This document shows, piece after piece, positions 1-6,673 of a stretch of DNA of 9,234 nt. The DNA is from Fimbriimonadaceae bacterium. Its GTDB lineage: Bacteria; Armatimonadota; Fimbriimonadia; Fimbriimonadales; Fimbriimonadaceae. Within the stretch, counting starts at the first letter, position 1, and every line of letters begins with the position of its first letter. A program made the translations under genes and the position numbers. The notes below the pieces were generated by a model. That model ran no database searches. It saw nothing but the letters and a program-made list of their open reading frames with translations, and had not been told where the DNA came from. The stretch spans positions 1 to 9,234 of the forward strand of contig JACFNW010000058.1 in the NCBI GenBank assembly GCA_019454665.1. Reading direction: 5' to 3'.

Positions 1-639
1 CTGGCCGTCCTGGCCGCGATCCTCATGGTGGTCGCCTACAACATGGGCGAGTGGGCCGAGATCCCCGAGATTCTCCGCCACGGCAAGGCCGACATCGCCG
101 TGTGGCTGATCACGTTCTCGCTGACCGTGCTGGCCGACCTGACGGTGGCCGTTCAGGCGGGCATGATCCTTGCTGCCCTGCTGTTCGTCGCCAAGGTCAC
201 CAGCACGACGACCGTCGCCGAAGTGACGCAGGAATACGTCGAGGGCGGCGTCGAGCACAGTCTTCAAAGCAACCCCATCCCCGAGGGCGTTGTCGTCTAC
301 CGCATTCATGGGCCGTTCCTCTTCGGGGCGTCGGACAAGTTGTCGGCGATCGAGGAGCGGATGAGCGACCTTCCTCCGGTGGTGGTGCTTCGCTTGCGCA
401 ACATGACGGCGATCGACGCTACGGGGCTTCATGCGTTGGAGACGTTGGCGGACAAGTTGCGTGCGTCCGGGCGTCATATGGTGGTGTGTGCGGCGCGTTC
501 GCAGCCGGGCCATCTGATGGAAAAGGCGGGCTTCGCCGGCCACATCGGGCGGGAGAACGTCCAGCCTTCGCTGGCCAAGGCGCTTGGACGCGCTCGCGAA
601 ATCCTCGATGCCCAACAATCGGGTGCACTTTCGCCCTAG
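1..639 (+). CDS. SulP family anion (sulfate-type) permease with STAS domain, C-terminal part
   Basis: This is the C-terminal 212 residues of an inner-membrane SulP/SLC26 transporter; the reading frame is open from base 1, so the start lies outside the window. The first residues (ILMVVAYNMGEW, about 8-19) match the end of the SulP membrane domain, and a hydrophobic stretch at about 30-64 (ending QAGMILAALLFVAK) is the last membrane segment. A cytoplasmic STAS domain follows at about 97-200, with a typical IHGPFLFGASDKL strand and the loop AIDATGLHAL, where SpoIIAA-like proteins carry DSSG. The family moves sulfate, bicarbonate or other anions by symport or exchange; the substrate cannot be read from this part. 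The TAG stop lies inside the -10 box of the next gene, only 9 bases before its start. Family assignment is firm, substrate unknown. Confidence 0.93.
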   Translation: MAVLAAILMVVAYNMGEWAEIPEILRHGKADIAVWLITFSLTVLADLTVAVQAGMILAALLFVAKVTSTTTVAEVTQEYVEGGVEHSLQSNPIPEGVVVYRIHGPFLFGASDKLSAIEERMSDLPPVVVLRLRNMTAIDATGLHALETLADKLRASGRHMVVCAARSQPGHLMEKAGFAGHIGRENVQPSLAKALGRAREILDAQQSGALSP

Positions 640-648
640 AATAGGGCC
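633..648 (+). promoter_or_regulatory. Leaderless-type promoter (-10 TAGAAT) inside an inverted repeat
   Basis: TAGAAT at 637-642 lies 6 bases before the ATG at 649, so transcription would begin at or next to the start codon. No convincing -35 box is seen. The -10 starts with the stop codon TAG of the transporter gene. It is centred in a perfect 6-bp inverted repeat with a 3-base middle, GCCCTA-GAA-TAGGGC (633-647), which could serve as an operator. The promoter role is inferred from position and from the same arrangement at 5810 and 6663. Confidence 0.55.
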
Positions 649-2889
649 ATGCGCTTCACCGCATTCGCCTCGGCCCTGTTGGTTCTGGGAGCCTGCCAAC
701 CGCCCACGGGAGCCCAAGACGCACCCGCCAAGACGTGGGCGTTCGAGCCCGCGCGAGACACATTCAGCAAGGACGCCCTTTGGGATTTGCGTTCGCTGAA
801 CGAGCCGGTTGCGGGCCAATCCGGTTACGTGACCACCGATGGGCGCGGTGGATTCCGCCTGGGCAACGGCGAGCCCGTGCGCTTCTGGTGCGTGAACAGC
901 ATGGTCGGTCGCGAGAAGCCCTGGGCGCCTCGGCCGCTTGGGCGGCAAACCGAGCCCGACCTCGCGCACCACGCGCGATGGCTGGCCAAGCGCGGCGTCA
1001 ACATGGTGCGGCTTCATGCGCAGATTAGCCCTGACCTCGAGGGCAACCCGCAAGCCAAGCTTGAGGACATCAACGCCAAGGAGCGGGACTGGATCTGGCG
1101 AGCCATCGCTGCGTACAAGAAAGAAGGGATCTACCTGACCGTATCGCCCTATTGGGGCGTTCCGATGAAGTTCGCTTCCCACTGGGGAGTGGCGGGCGGC
1201 ACCGGGCAAAGCGCCCTCGGCCTGCTCTACTTCGACGAGAAGCTGCAGGCGGCGTACAAGGCGTGGCTCCGGGCCCTGTTCACCGAGACCAACCCCCACA
1301 CGGGCATCGCCCTGGCCAAAGACCCGGCGCTGGCCCTGTTTCAGATTCAGAACGAGGACAGTCTGCTGTTCTGGACAGTCAACGCGATCCAAGGCGAGCA
1401 GCGGCGAAACTTGGGAAGGAAGTTCGCCGCTTGGGCCGGGCGCAAACACGGCGGTCTGGACCAAGCGCTGGCCCGATGGGATCGCGCCAGCGCCGAAGGC
1501 GACGACGTTCCGGCGGGTGTGCTCGGCTTCTACAACGTTTGGGAGATGACTCAGGACCGTCAGGGCGGCATGGACCGCAGACTCTCCGATCAGTTGGAGT
1601 TTTGGTCCACGACCATGCATGATTTCAACAAAGAGATCGGCCGGTTCGTGCGGGAGGACCTGGGCTGCAAAGCCTTGGTCAACGCCGGCAACTGGCGGAC
1701 GGCCAGTTCCGAACGCCTTTACGATGCCGAGCGTTGGTCGTACACGGCCAACGACGTGGATGCCGTCAACCACTACTTCGGGGGCATTCACCGAGGCGAC
1801 AACGAAGGCTGGGCGATCGTCAACGGCGACCGGTTTACCAGCGTCTCGGCCCTGCGCGAGCCGTGGCGCTTGCCGATCAACGTGCGGCAGACGCGGAACC
1901 GCCCGATCTTGGTCACCGAGAGCGCCTGGGTGCCGCCGAACGACTTCGGCTCCGAGGGCCCCTTCCTCATCGCGGCCTATTCGGCCCTGAACGGGGTGGA
2001 CGGCTACTACTGGTTCGCCACGGGCGACGACGAATGGACGCCGCCGACCTCGGCCAACGGCTACATGCCCTCGCTGATGAAGTGGACGTTCGCCACGCCC
2101 GATGTGGTGGGTGGGTTCCCCGGGGCGGCGCTCATGTTCCGTCGGGGCGACGTCAAGGAGGCGCCGCACGCCCTGCTGGAGACCCGGCCCCTGCAAGACG
2201 TTTGGGACCGCAAGCCCGTGGCCCTCGCCGAGGAGGCGGGCTTCGACCCCAACCGCGACACCACGCAGGCCGTTGCTCGTGCGCGCCCCGATGCCCGGAC
2301 GTTCCTCGAAGGGCCCGTGGCCGTCGAGTGGGGCGGTTCGCCGGCAGTGAACCGTGCCGCATCCAAGAGCGAAGGCTCGCTGATCCGCAGTCTGACGGGC
2401 GAGATCGCACTCGACTACGCCAAGGGCTACTGCACGGTGGATACCCCGCGCACCCAGGGGGTGAGCGCCTTCTTCCGGGGCTCCCAGCCGTTCGCCTTGT
2501 CCACGGTGACGTTCGAAGGCGGCAACGAGCACGCCACGGCCTTGGCGGTCAGCCTCGACGGGCAGCCGATCGCCACCAGCAAGAAGGTCTTGATCCAAGT
2601 GACCACCCAATCCCGCCCCACGGGCTGGAAGGACGAGGCGGCCAACATTGACCTTGGCGAGGGCCGCACGACGCCCGGCCGCCGGGTGGTGAACTACGGC
2701 GCCGCGCCTTGGCAACTCGCCGAGGCCGCGATGCAGGTTACGATCAAGAATGCCTCGCTGACCAAGGCGACCCGTCTGGATGCGAACGCCATGCCGATGG
2801 GCAGCGTCCCCATCGAGAAGGTCGCCGGAGGCATCCGGTTCGAGTTCCCGAAGTCGGGCAGCCTTTCGGTGGTGGTCGAGGCGTCCTGA
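649..2889 (+). CDS. Predicted lipoprotein glycoside hydrolase, clan GH-A type
   Basis: This 746-residue protein has a short lipoprotein signal with lipobox LGAC (cysteine 16), so it is probably anchored in the cell envelope. A (beta/alpha)8 glycosidase domain is suggested by GEPVRFWCVN (about 74-83), RGVNMVRLH (115-123), the acid/base-like QIQNE (Glu236) and the nucleophile-like VTESAW (Glu424), followed by GYYWF (452-456). A pair of glutamates after strands 4 and 7 is the hallmark of clan GH-A retaining enzymes such as GH5. The last 200 or so residues look like beta-rich accessory domains. The natural substrate and the exact GH family cannot be told. The ATG is supported by the signal peptide and by a -10 box 6 bases upstream. 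Its stop is 4 bases from the converging nucleotidase gene. No sugar transporter or regulator lies beside it. Confidence 0.8.
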   Translation: MRFTAFASALLVLGACQPPTGAQDAPAKTWAFEPARDTFSKDALWDLRSLNEPVAGQSGYVTTDGRGGFRLGNGEPVRFWCVNSMVGREKPWAPRPLGRQTEPDLAHHARWLAKRGVNMVRLHAQISPDLEGNPQAKLEDINAKERDWIWRAIAAYKKEGIYLTVSPYWGVPMKFASHWGVAGGTGQSALGLLYFDEKLQAAYKAWLRALFTETNPHTGIALAKDPALALFQIQNEDSLLFWTVNAIQGEQRRNLGRKFAAWAGRKHGGLDQALARWDRASAEGDDVPAGVLGFYNVWEMTQDRQGGMDRRLSDQLEFWSTTMHDFNKEIGRFVREDLGCKALVNAGNWRTASSERLYDAERWSYTANDVDAVNHYFGGIHRGDNEGWAIVNGDRFTSVSALREPWRLPINVRQTRNRPILVTESAWVPPNDFGSEGPFLIAAYSALNGVDGYYWFATGDDEWTPPTSANGYMPSLMKWTFATPDVVGGFPGAALMFRRGDVKEAPHALLETRPLQDVWDRKPVALAEEAGFDPNRDTTQAVARARPDARTFLEGPVAVEWGGSPAVNRAASKSEGSLIRSLTGEIALDYAKGYCTVDTPRTQGVSAFFRGSQPFALSTVTFEGGNEHATALAVSLDGQPIATSKKVLIQVTTQSRPTGWKDEAANIDLGEGRTTPGRRVVNYGAAPWQLAEAAMQVTIKNASLTKATRLDANAMPMGSVPIEKVAGGIRFEFPKSGSLSVVVEAS

Positions 2890-2893
2890 GCGT

Positions 2894-4456
2894 TCAGCCC
2901 CCGACCCGCACGATTCGTCCTTCGATCGTGCGGTTGGTGGGCTTGTTGGCTTTGAGGTAGTCCAGCAGAGCGTCCAGATCGAGCAGCCCGGTGTCGAGCC
3001 GGTAGCCCTTGGCGTTCTTCAGCACGTCGTGGAAGTCGCCACCGCCAGCGGTGAAGCTGTTCGTGCAGATGCGGTACGTCGCGGCGGGTTCGACGGCTTT
3101 GCCCGAGATCGTGAGCTTGGTGATGCGGTCCCCGGCCGGGCGCTTGGGGTCGTACTCGATGCGGACGTTCTTGGACACGTGGAGAAACGCGCCCGAGTAT
3201 TCCGGCGCATTGGCCAAGCCGTGCTCCAGCACGGCCTTGAGTTCCGCGCCGGAGAGGTCGAGCAGCGTGAGCGTGTTGCCGAACGGCTGGACCGTGATGG
3301 CGTGACCATAGGTGATGGGGCCGGCTTCGATGGGCGCGCGCACGCCACCCGCGTTCATCGTGGCCATCACGGCGCCCGCCTTCTCGGTGGCTGCGAGCAT
3401 GGCGTCGGCGATGACGTTGCCCATCGGGTTCTCGCCCTGCGGGCCGTTGTCGCGTGGCAGTCCGGTTTCGGTGTGCCCGACCACCTCGTTCGCCTTGGCT
3501 TCGATGGGCTTCTTGAACGCTTGCGCCATAGCCGCCGCAACGGGGTCTTCGGGCACGTCCTTGTCCACCACGATGGGTTGGCCCTGCCAACTCTTCACCC
3601 GTCCGGCTTCATCGAACGTGACGTGCAACAGACCCACGACGCGGCCCCAGTCGCCCGCCTGGACCACCAGCGTGCGGTGTCCGCCATCTCCTTCGACGAG
3701 CGTCGGGTAGGGCCCGCCCGGTGGCTGCAGCCCTTCGACGGCTTCGCCCAGCAACGTGTGCGAGTGTCCGCCGACCACGACGTCGAGTTCCGGGATGCGC
3801 TTGGCGATGGCCACGTCCTCGGCGTAGCCGATGTGGGTGAGCAGCACGATCTTGTTCACGCCCTGCATTTCGAGTTCGCCGATCGAGCTGCGCACCGAGG
3901 CCACTTGGTCGAGGAACTTGACGCCTCCGCCCGGCGACGAGATGTTCTGGGTGTCGTTCGTCAGGAGTCCGATGACGCCGACCTTCTGCCCCCCGACCTC
4001 CAGTACGGTGTGCCTCTGGATGACTTTGGCCAACTCGGGTTCGCCGGACAGGTCGAGGTTGGATGCCAGGACGGGGAACTTGGCCAGCCGCGCGAACCGC
4101 TCCAGCGGGGCAGGTCCCTTGTCGAACTCGTGGTTGCCCAGGGTCATGGCGTCGTAGCCGATGTAGTTCATGAACGCCAGATCGGCCAGCCCTTCGTACA
4201 CGTTGAAGTAAAGCGTCCCCTGGAACGTGTCGCCCCCGTTGAGCAGGACGGAGTTGGCGTGCTCGTTTCGGAGCTTTCGGATGACCGTGGCCTGCCGGGC
4301 GTAGCCTCCGAACGACTGGTCGCGGCGGGCGGTGGGTTCGATCCGCGCGTGCAGGTCGTTGGTGTGGATGACGGTCAGGACGAAATCCTCGGCGGCGCAC
4401 AGGGCCGAGAGGGCCAAGGTCCAAAGCGCGGCGAGCAACGCGCGGTGCGGTTTCAC
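2894..4456 (-). CDS. Secreted 5'-nucleotidase / UDP-sugar hydrolase family metallophosphatase
   Basis: This 520-residue exported enzyme likely removes phosphate from nucleotides (and perhaps UDP-sugars or 2',3'-cyclic nucleotides) outside the cytoplasm. Starting from GTG at 4456, it has a signal peptide (KPHRALLAALWTLALSALCAA, cleavage near residue 22). The metallophosphatase domain then shows all the two-metal motifs: HTNDLH (Asp34, His36), NGGDTFQG (Asp76), GNHE (107-110), LTHIG (His208) and GGHSH (His231, His233). The C-terminal 5'-nucleotidase domain has NAGGVR, QPFGNTL and the late TNSFTAGGGDFH, where UshA-like enzymes bind the base. An upstream ATG at 4525 would put 23 non-hydrophobic residues before the signal peptide and overlap the divergent gene, so GTG is preferred. 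It diverges from a nucleoside symporter, which supports a role in nucleotide scavenging. A weak TATGCA lies 6 bases before the GTG on this strand. Exact substrate uncertain. Confidence 0.9.
   Translation of the reverse strand: MKPHRALLAALWTLALSALCAAEDFVLTVIHTNDLHARIEPTARRDQSFGGYARQATVIRKLRNEHANSVLLNGGDTFQGTLYFNVYEGLADLAFMNYIGYDAMTLGNHEFDKGPAPLERFARLAKFPVLASNLDLSGEPELAKVIQRHTVLEVGGQKVGVIGLLTNDTQNISSPGGGVKFLDQVASVRSSIGELEMQGVNKIVLLTHIGYAEDVAIAKRIPELDVVVGGHSHTLLGEAVEGLQPPGGPYPTLVEGDGGHRTLVVQAGDWGRVVGLLHVTFDEAGRVKSWQGQPIVVDKDVPEDPVAAAMAQAFKKPIEAKANEVVGHTETGLPRDNGPQGENPMGNVIADAMLAATEKAGAVMATMNAGGVRAPIEAGPITYGHAITVQPFGNTLTLLDLSGAELKAVLEHGLANAPEYSGAFLHVSKNVRIEYDPKRPAGDRITKLTISGKAVEPAATYRICTNSFTAGGGDFHDVLKNAKGYRLDTGLLDLDALLDYLKANKPTNRTIEGRIVRVGG
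2906..2933. terminator. Strong hairpin between convergent genes, possible two-way terminator
   Basis: CCGCACGAT (2906-2914) and ATCGTGCGG (2925-2933) form a perfect 9-bp stem with a 10-base loop. It begins 17 bases after the hydrolase stop and lies within the last codons of the nucleotidase gene on the other strand. Neither side has a proper U-tract, so it is not a textbook intrinsic terminator. It is still the only strong structure where the two transcripts meet and could stop or stabilise either 3' end. Confidence 0.4.
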
Positions 4457-4485
4457 AATGGATGCATACCCCACCCCGCCATGAA

Positions 4486-4528
4486 AACGTGAAGATCTGG
4501 TCCCGCCGGTCTGGTAACGTGGCACGTC
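4486..4528 (+). promoter_or_regulatory. Divergent control region with repeated half-sites before the symporter gene
   Basis: The space between the two divergent starts (4457-4530) holds AACGTG at 4486-4491 and again at 4516-4521. The second copy is part of a perfect inverted repeat ACGTG-G-CACGT (4517-4527). TCTGGT also occurs twice, 14 bases apart (4496-4501, 4510-4515). A TAACGT that could act as a -10 box (4515-4520) lies 10 bases before the ATG at 4531 and overlaps the dyad, so a bound repressor would cover it. No clear -35 is seen. The operator role is inferred. Confidence 0.4.
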
Positions 4529-4530
4529 GC

Positions 4531-5778
4531 ATGCGCTGCCTCAAGCCTCGTCTGTTCGCGATGATGCTGCTGGAATACGCCGTCTGGGGGGCGTGGGCGG
4601 CGGTCGCGGGCAAGTACTTCACCGATCCTCCTCCCGGCGGACTGGGGTTCTCCGGCGCGTACAGCGGGGTGGTGTTCAGCCTGTTGCCGCTGGGCGCGAT
4701 CGTCTCGCCGCTGCTGTTCGGGCAGCTCGCCGACCGCATCGTCAACGCCGAAAAGCTCCAGGCGGGCCTGTGTTTGGTGGGCGCGGGGTTCCTGTTCGCG
4801 CTCGGCGAGGCGCGGGATGGCGCCCAGGTGTTTTGGCTGATGCTGGGCTACTCGTTCCTCTTCGCCCCGACGGTCACGCTTACGAACGCCATCGCGTTCG
4901 CCCACCTGAAGGACCCCGCTCGGGAGTTCGGCGCGGTTCGCGTGGGCGGGACGTTCGGGTGGTTCTTGGCGTTGGCTGCGTTGGCGGGCTGGCGCGTAGC
5001 GGCTGGTGGGCCGGTGCCGGGCGACCTGTTCCACTTGGCGGGCGTGTTCTGCTTGGCGTTGGCTCTGTTCTCGCTTGCCCTGCCTCCCACGCCGCCCACC
5101 CGTTCGGCGCGCGGAGCGTTGGCGTTCCTCGAAGCGGCCCAGCTTTTCCGAGACCGCAACTTCCTTCTCTTCTTCGTCTTGTGCCTGGTGCTGGGCGCGC
5201 AACTCGATTTCTACTACATCTTCGGAAGCGCGTTCCTGGGTGCGCCGCGCGAGTTGGGCGGGGTGGGGGTGTCTCCCGGCGACCTGCCGCTGCTGATGAT
5301 GGTGCCCCCGATCTCGGAACTGTTCGTCATGGGCGCGTTGGGCTGGATGCTGCCCAAGCTGGGCATCAAGCGGGCCTTGGTCGTGGGGTTCGCCGCGTGG
5401 ATCATCCGTTTCGGGTGCTTTGCCTCGGGCAACACCATGGCGGCGGCCGTGGTCGGCCTGGCCGTTCACGGGGTGTGTTTCACGTTCGTGTTCGCCGTGG
5501 CCTCGCTCTATGTGAACGCGATCGCCCCACCCACGATCCGGGCGTCGGCGCAGGCGCTGGTGACCTTGTCGCTGGTGGGCATCGGCCGCTTCGTCGGGGC
5601 GTATCTGGCGGGCGGCGTTTCGACGGTCGTGGCGACTCCCTTGGACCCGCCGGTGCGGGTGGGCGGCGTCGAAGTCGCTCAGCGCCTGGATTGGGCCCTG
5701 TTGTTCGCCGTCCCCGCCGGGGTGACCGTCTTGGCGACCGTGGTGCTGCTCGTGTGGTTCCGCGAACCCAAGACCTAG
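4531..5778 (+). CDS. Nucleoside:H+ symporter family (MFS) transporter
   Basis: This 415-residue integral membrane protein of the major facilitator superfamily shows about 12 hydrophobic segments. It resembles the nucleoside:H+ symporter family (NupG/XapB, about 418 residues) in length and in its opening, where MRCLKPRLFAMMLLEY is followed by AVWGAWAAVAGKY. It also has the loop FGQLADR between segments 2 and 3, the conserved GAVRVGGTFGW around segment 5, and a late ALVTLSLVGIGRFVGAYLAG. It would import nucleosides with protons, although some family members may carry other small molecules. The ATG at 4531 was chosen because membrane segment 1 follows directly. GTG at 4519 (four residues longer) is possible; ATG at 4462 would add a charged stretch and overlap the control region. 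It diverges from the secreted 5'-nucleotidase, the enzyme expected to supply its substrate. Confidence 0.85.
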   Translation: MRCLKPRLFAMMLLEYAVWGAWAAVAGKYFTDPPPGGLGFSGAYSGVVFSLLPLGAIVSPLLFGQLADRIVNAEKLQAGLCLVGAGFLFALGEARDGAQVFWLMLGYSFLFAPTVTLTNAIAFAHLKDPAREFGAVRVGGTFGWFLALAALAGWRVAAGGPVPGDLFHLAGVFCLALALFSLALPPTPPTRSARGALAFLEAAQLFRDRNFLLFFVLCLVLGAQLDFYYIFGSAFLGAPRELGGVGVSPGDLPLLMMVPPISELFVMGALGWMLPKLGIKRALVVGFAAWIIRFGCFASGNTMAAAVVGLAVHGVCFTFVFAVASLYVNAIAPPTIRASAQALVTLSLVGIGRFVGAYLAGGVSTVVATPLDPPVRVGGVEVAQRLDWALLFAVPAGVTVLATVVLLVWFREPKT

Positions 5779-5809
5779 CTCTCGGCGGTCGTTTGCGTGG
5801 GTTGGTGCC

Positions 5810-5821
5810 TATAATGGACGC
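5810..5821 (+). promoter_or_regulatory. Leaderless-type promoter with perfect TATAAT -10 box
   Basis: TATAAT at 5810-5815 matches the bacterial -10 consensus exactly and ends 6 bases before the ATG at 5822, predicting an mRNA that starts at the start codon. A TG two bases upstream (5806-5807) is close to an extended -10. No good -35 is present 16-18 bases upstream, and no Shine-Dalgarno site fits between the -10 and the ATG. Confidence 0.65.
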
Positions 5822-6031
5822 ATGAACCGCCGAATCCTGTGCGATGGCGCCGTGTCTTGCGATCCCGATGTGGTGAGCGGGACCCCGGTGTTTGCAGGGA
5901 CGCGCGTGCCGGTCAAGACGCTCTTCGACTACCTTGCCGCGGGTTGTTCCGTGGATGCTTTCTTGGAAGCGTTCGACGGGGTCGGCCGCGATCAGGTCGA
6001 GAAGGTCCTCTCCAACCCCCAAACCGCTTGA
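5822..6031 (+). CDS. DUF433 family protein (VapB-like antitoxin or DNA-binding), solitary
   Basis: This small protein of 69 residues belongs to the DUF433 family. It shows the family pattern DPDVVSGTPVFAGTRVPVKTL (about 15-35), then FDYLAAGCSVDAFLEAF and VGRDQVEKVL, which fold as a winged or helix-turn-helix unit. DUF433 proteins are usually the antitoxin half of a pair with a DUF5615 (PIN-like) toxin gene right after them. Here the next 69 bases hold no gene and then fliL begins, and no toxin candidate is visible on either strand, so this copy is solitary. It may act as a free-standing DNA-binding protein or be the remnant of a toxin-antitoxin pair. The domain looks nearly complete, slightly short at the C-terminal end. 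The start is fixed by the TATAAT box directly upstream. Confidence 0.85.
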   Translation: MNRRILCDGAVSCDPDVVSGTPVFAGTRVPVKTLFDYLAAGCSVDAFLEAFDGVGRDQVEKVLSNPQTA

Positions 6032-6050
6032 GAGTCTCCGCGAACCGTCA

Positions 6051-6068
6051 GAATCCCCGTGAGGATTC
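6051..6068. repeat. Inverted repeat upstream of the FliL-like gene
   Basis: GAATCC (6051-6056) and GGATTC (6063-6068) form a 6-bp dyad with a 6-base spacer, in the 69-base gap between the DUF433 gene and fliL. There is no U-tract after it, only G-rich sequence, so it is not a normal terminator. It could be a weak operator or hairpin. A weak -10-like GATTCT (6086-6091) follows it. Confidence 0.3.
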
Positions 6069-6100
6069 GGGGGCGGCGTGCTGATGATTCTAAGCGGAAG

Positions 6101-6649
6101 ATGTCGGAAACCGAAAAGAAGAAAGGCGGCAAACTGCCCATCATCGCGGCTCTGGTCCTCGTGCTCGGCGCGGGCGGCTACTTTGGCATGAAGGGCGGCG
6201 GGGGGACTGCGGCGGCCGAAGAGGAGCCGGAGATCAAGCTCGGCGAGAGCGCACCCATCGGCGAGTTCCTCGTGAACCTCTCGGACGGTCGGTCGTACCT
6301 GCGCGCCGCCGTGGCGCTCCAGTTCGACGATCAGACGGATACTAAGAAGATTGACCACGACATGCCGGTCATTCAGGACGCGATCCTCATGGTCTTGTCG
6401 TCCAAATCGCTCGAGGACGTGCGCTCGCTCGACGGGAAGCGCAAGCTCAAGTGGGAGATCGCAGCCAACGTCAACCACAGCCTGCACGCCGCGCACCCCG
6501 ACAAGAAGAAAGAGAAGAAGAAGGACGAGGACGCCGAGGAGCCGAGTCACGGCGAGCAGAAGGTCGCCAAGCCCGAGAACGAAGAGGGCTGGGACGCCGA
6601 CGAAGGTCCCGTCCTCAAGGTCTACTTCACCAGTTTCGTCACCCAATAG
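6101..6649 (+). CDS. fliL: FliL-like flagellar basal body-associated protein
   Basis: This is a single-pass inner-membrane protein of 182 residues. FliL surrounds the flagellar stator and supports motor torque and switching. A lysine-rich start (SETEKKKGGK) precedes one membrane helix (about 12-31) and a periplasmic FliL domain, with IGEFLVNLSDGRSYLRAAVALQF (53-75), DMPVIQDAILMVLSSKSLEDV (87-107) and the usual last strand VLKVYFTSFVTQ (171-182). Between about 134 and 168 lies a low-complexity charged insert (PDKKKEKKKDEDAEE and more), much longer than the few residues normal for the family. The ATG at 6101 was chosen because GCGGAAG precedes it and the domain pattern begins there; an in-frame ATG at 6059 would add 14 unrelated residues. 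No other flagellar gene is nearby. Confidence 0.82.
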   Translation: MSETEKKKGGKLPIIAALVLVLGAGGYFGMKGGGGTAAAEEEPEIKLGESAPIGEFLVNLSDGRSYLRAAVALQFDDQTDTKKIDHDMPVIQDAILMVLSSKSLEDVRSLDGKRKLKWEIAANVNHSLHAAHPDKKKEKKKDEDAEEPSHGEQKVAKPENEEGWDADEGPVLKVYFTSFVTQ

Positions 6650-6673
6650 CCGCCGGATCGGCTATCTTGGGTC
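6646..6673 (+). promoter_or_regulatory. Leaderless-type promoter (-10 TATCTT) overlapping an inverted repeat
   Basis: TATCTT at 6663-6668 lies 5 bases before the ATG at 6674, with no Shine-Dalgarno site in between. A perfect 7-bp inverted repeat ATAGCCG (6646-6652) / CGGCTAT (6659-6665) with a 6-base loop covers the fliL stop codon and the first half of the -10. As DNA it could be an operator. As RNA it could be a weak terminator for fliL, since only CTT follows it. Confidence 0.5.

Noticed and set aside
2780..4492. Long open frame of 570 codons on the plus strand opposite the nucleotidase gene
   Set aside because: Its translation is rich in Arg, Gly, Val and Asp without any recognisable motif, and the minus strand encodes a full metallophosphatase. 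Long antisense frames are expected in GC-rich coding DNA.
4457..4525. Longer N-termini for both divergent genes (ATG at 4525 on minus, ATG at 4462 on plus)
   Set aside because: They would overlap each other, place charged residues before a signal peptide or first membrane helix, and remove the whole control region.
6032..6100. A short toxin gene after the DUF433 gene
   Set aside because: Only 69 bases separate it from fliL and no start with ribosome site or toxin-like reading frame is visible; DUF5615 proteins need about 110 codons.
5480..6646. Open frame of 388 codons on the minus strand across the symporter end, DUF433 gene and fliL
   Set aside because: It crosses three well-supported genes and two promoter gaps, ends in Arg/Pro-rich low-complexity sequence and matches no family; it is a compositional shadow.
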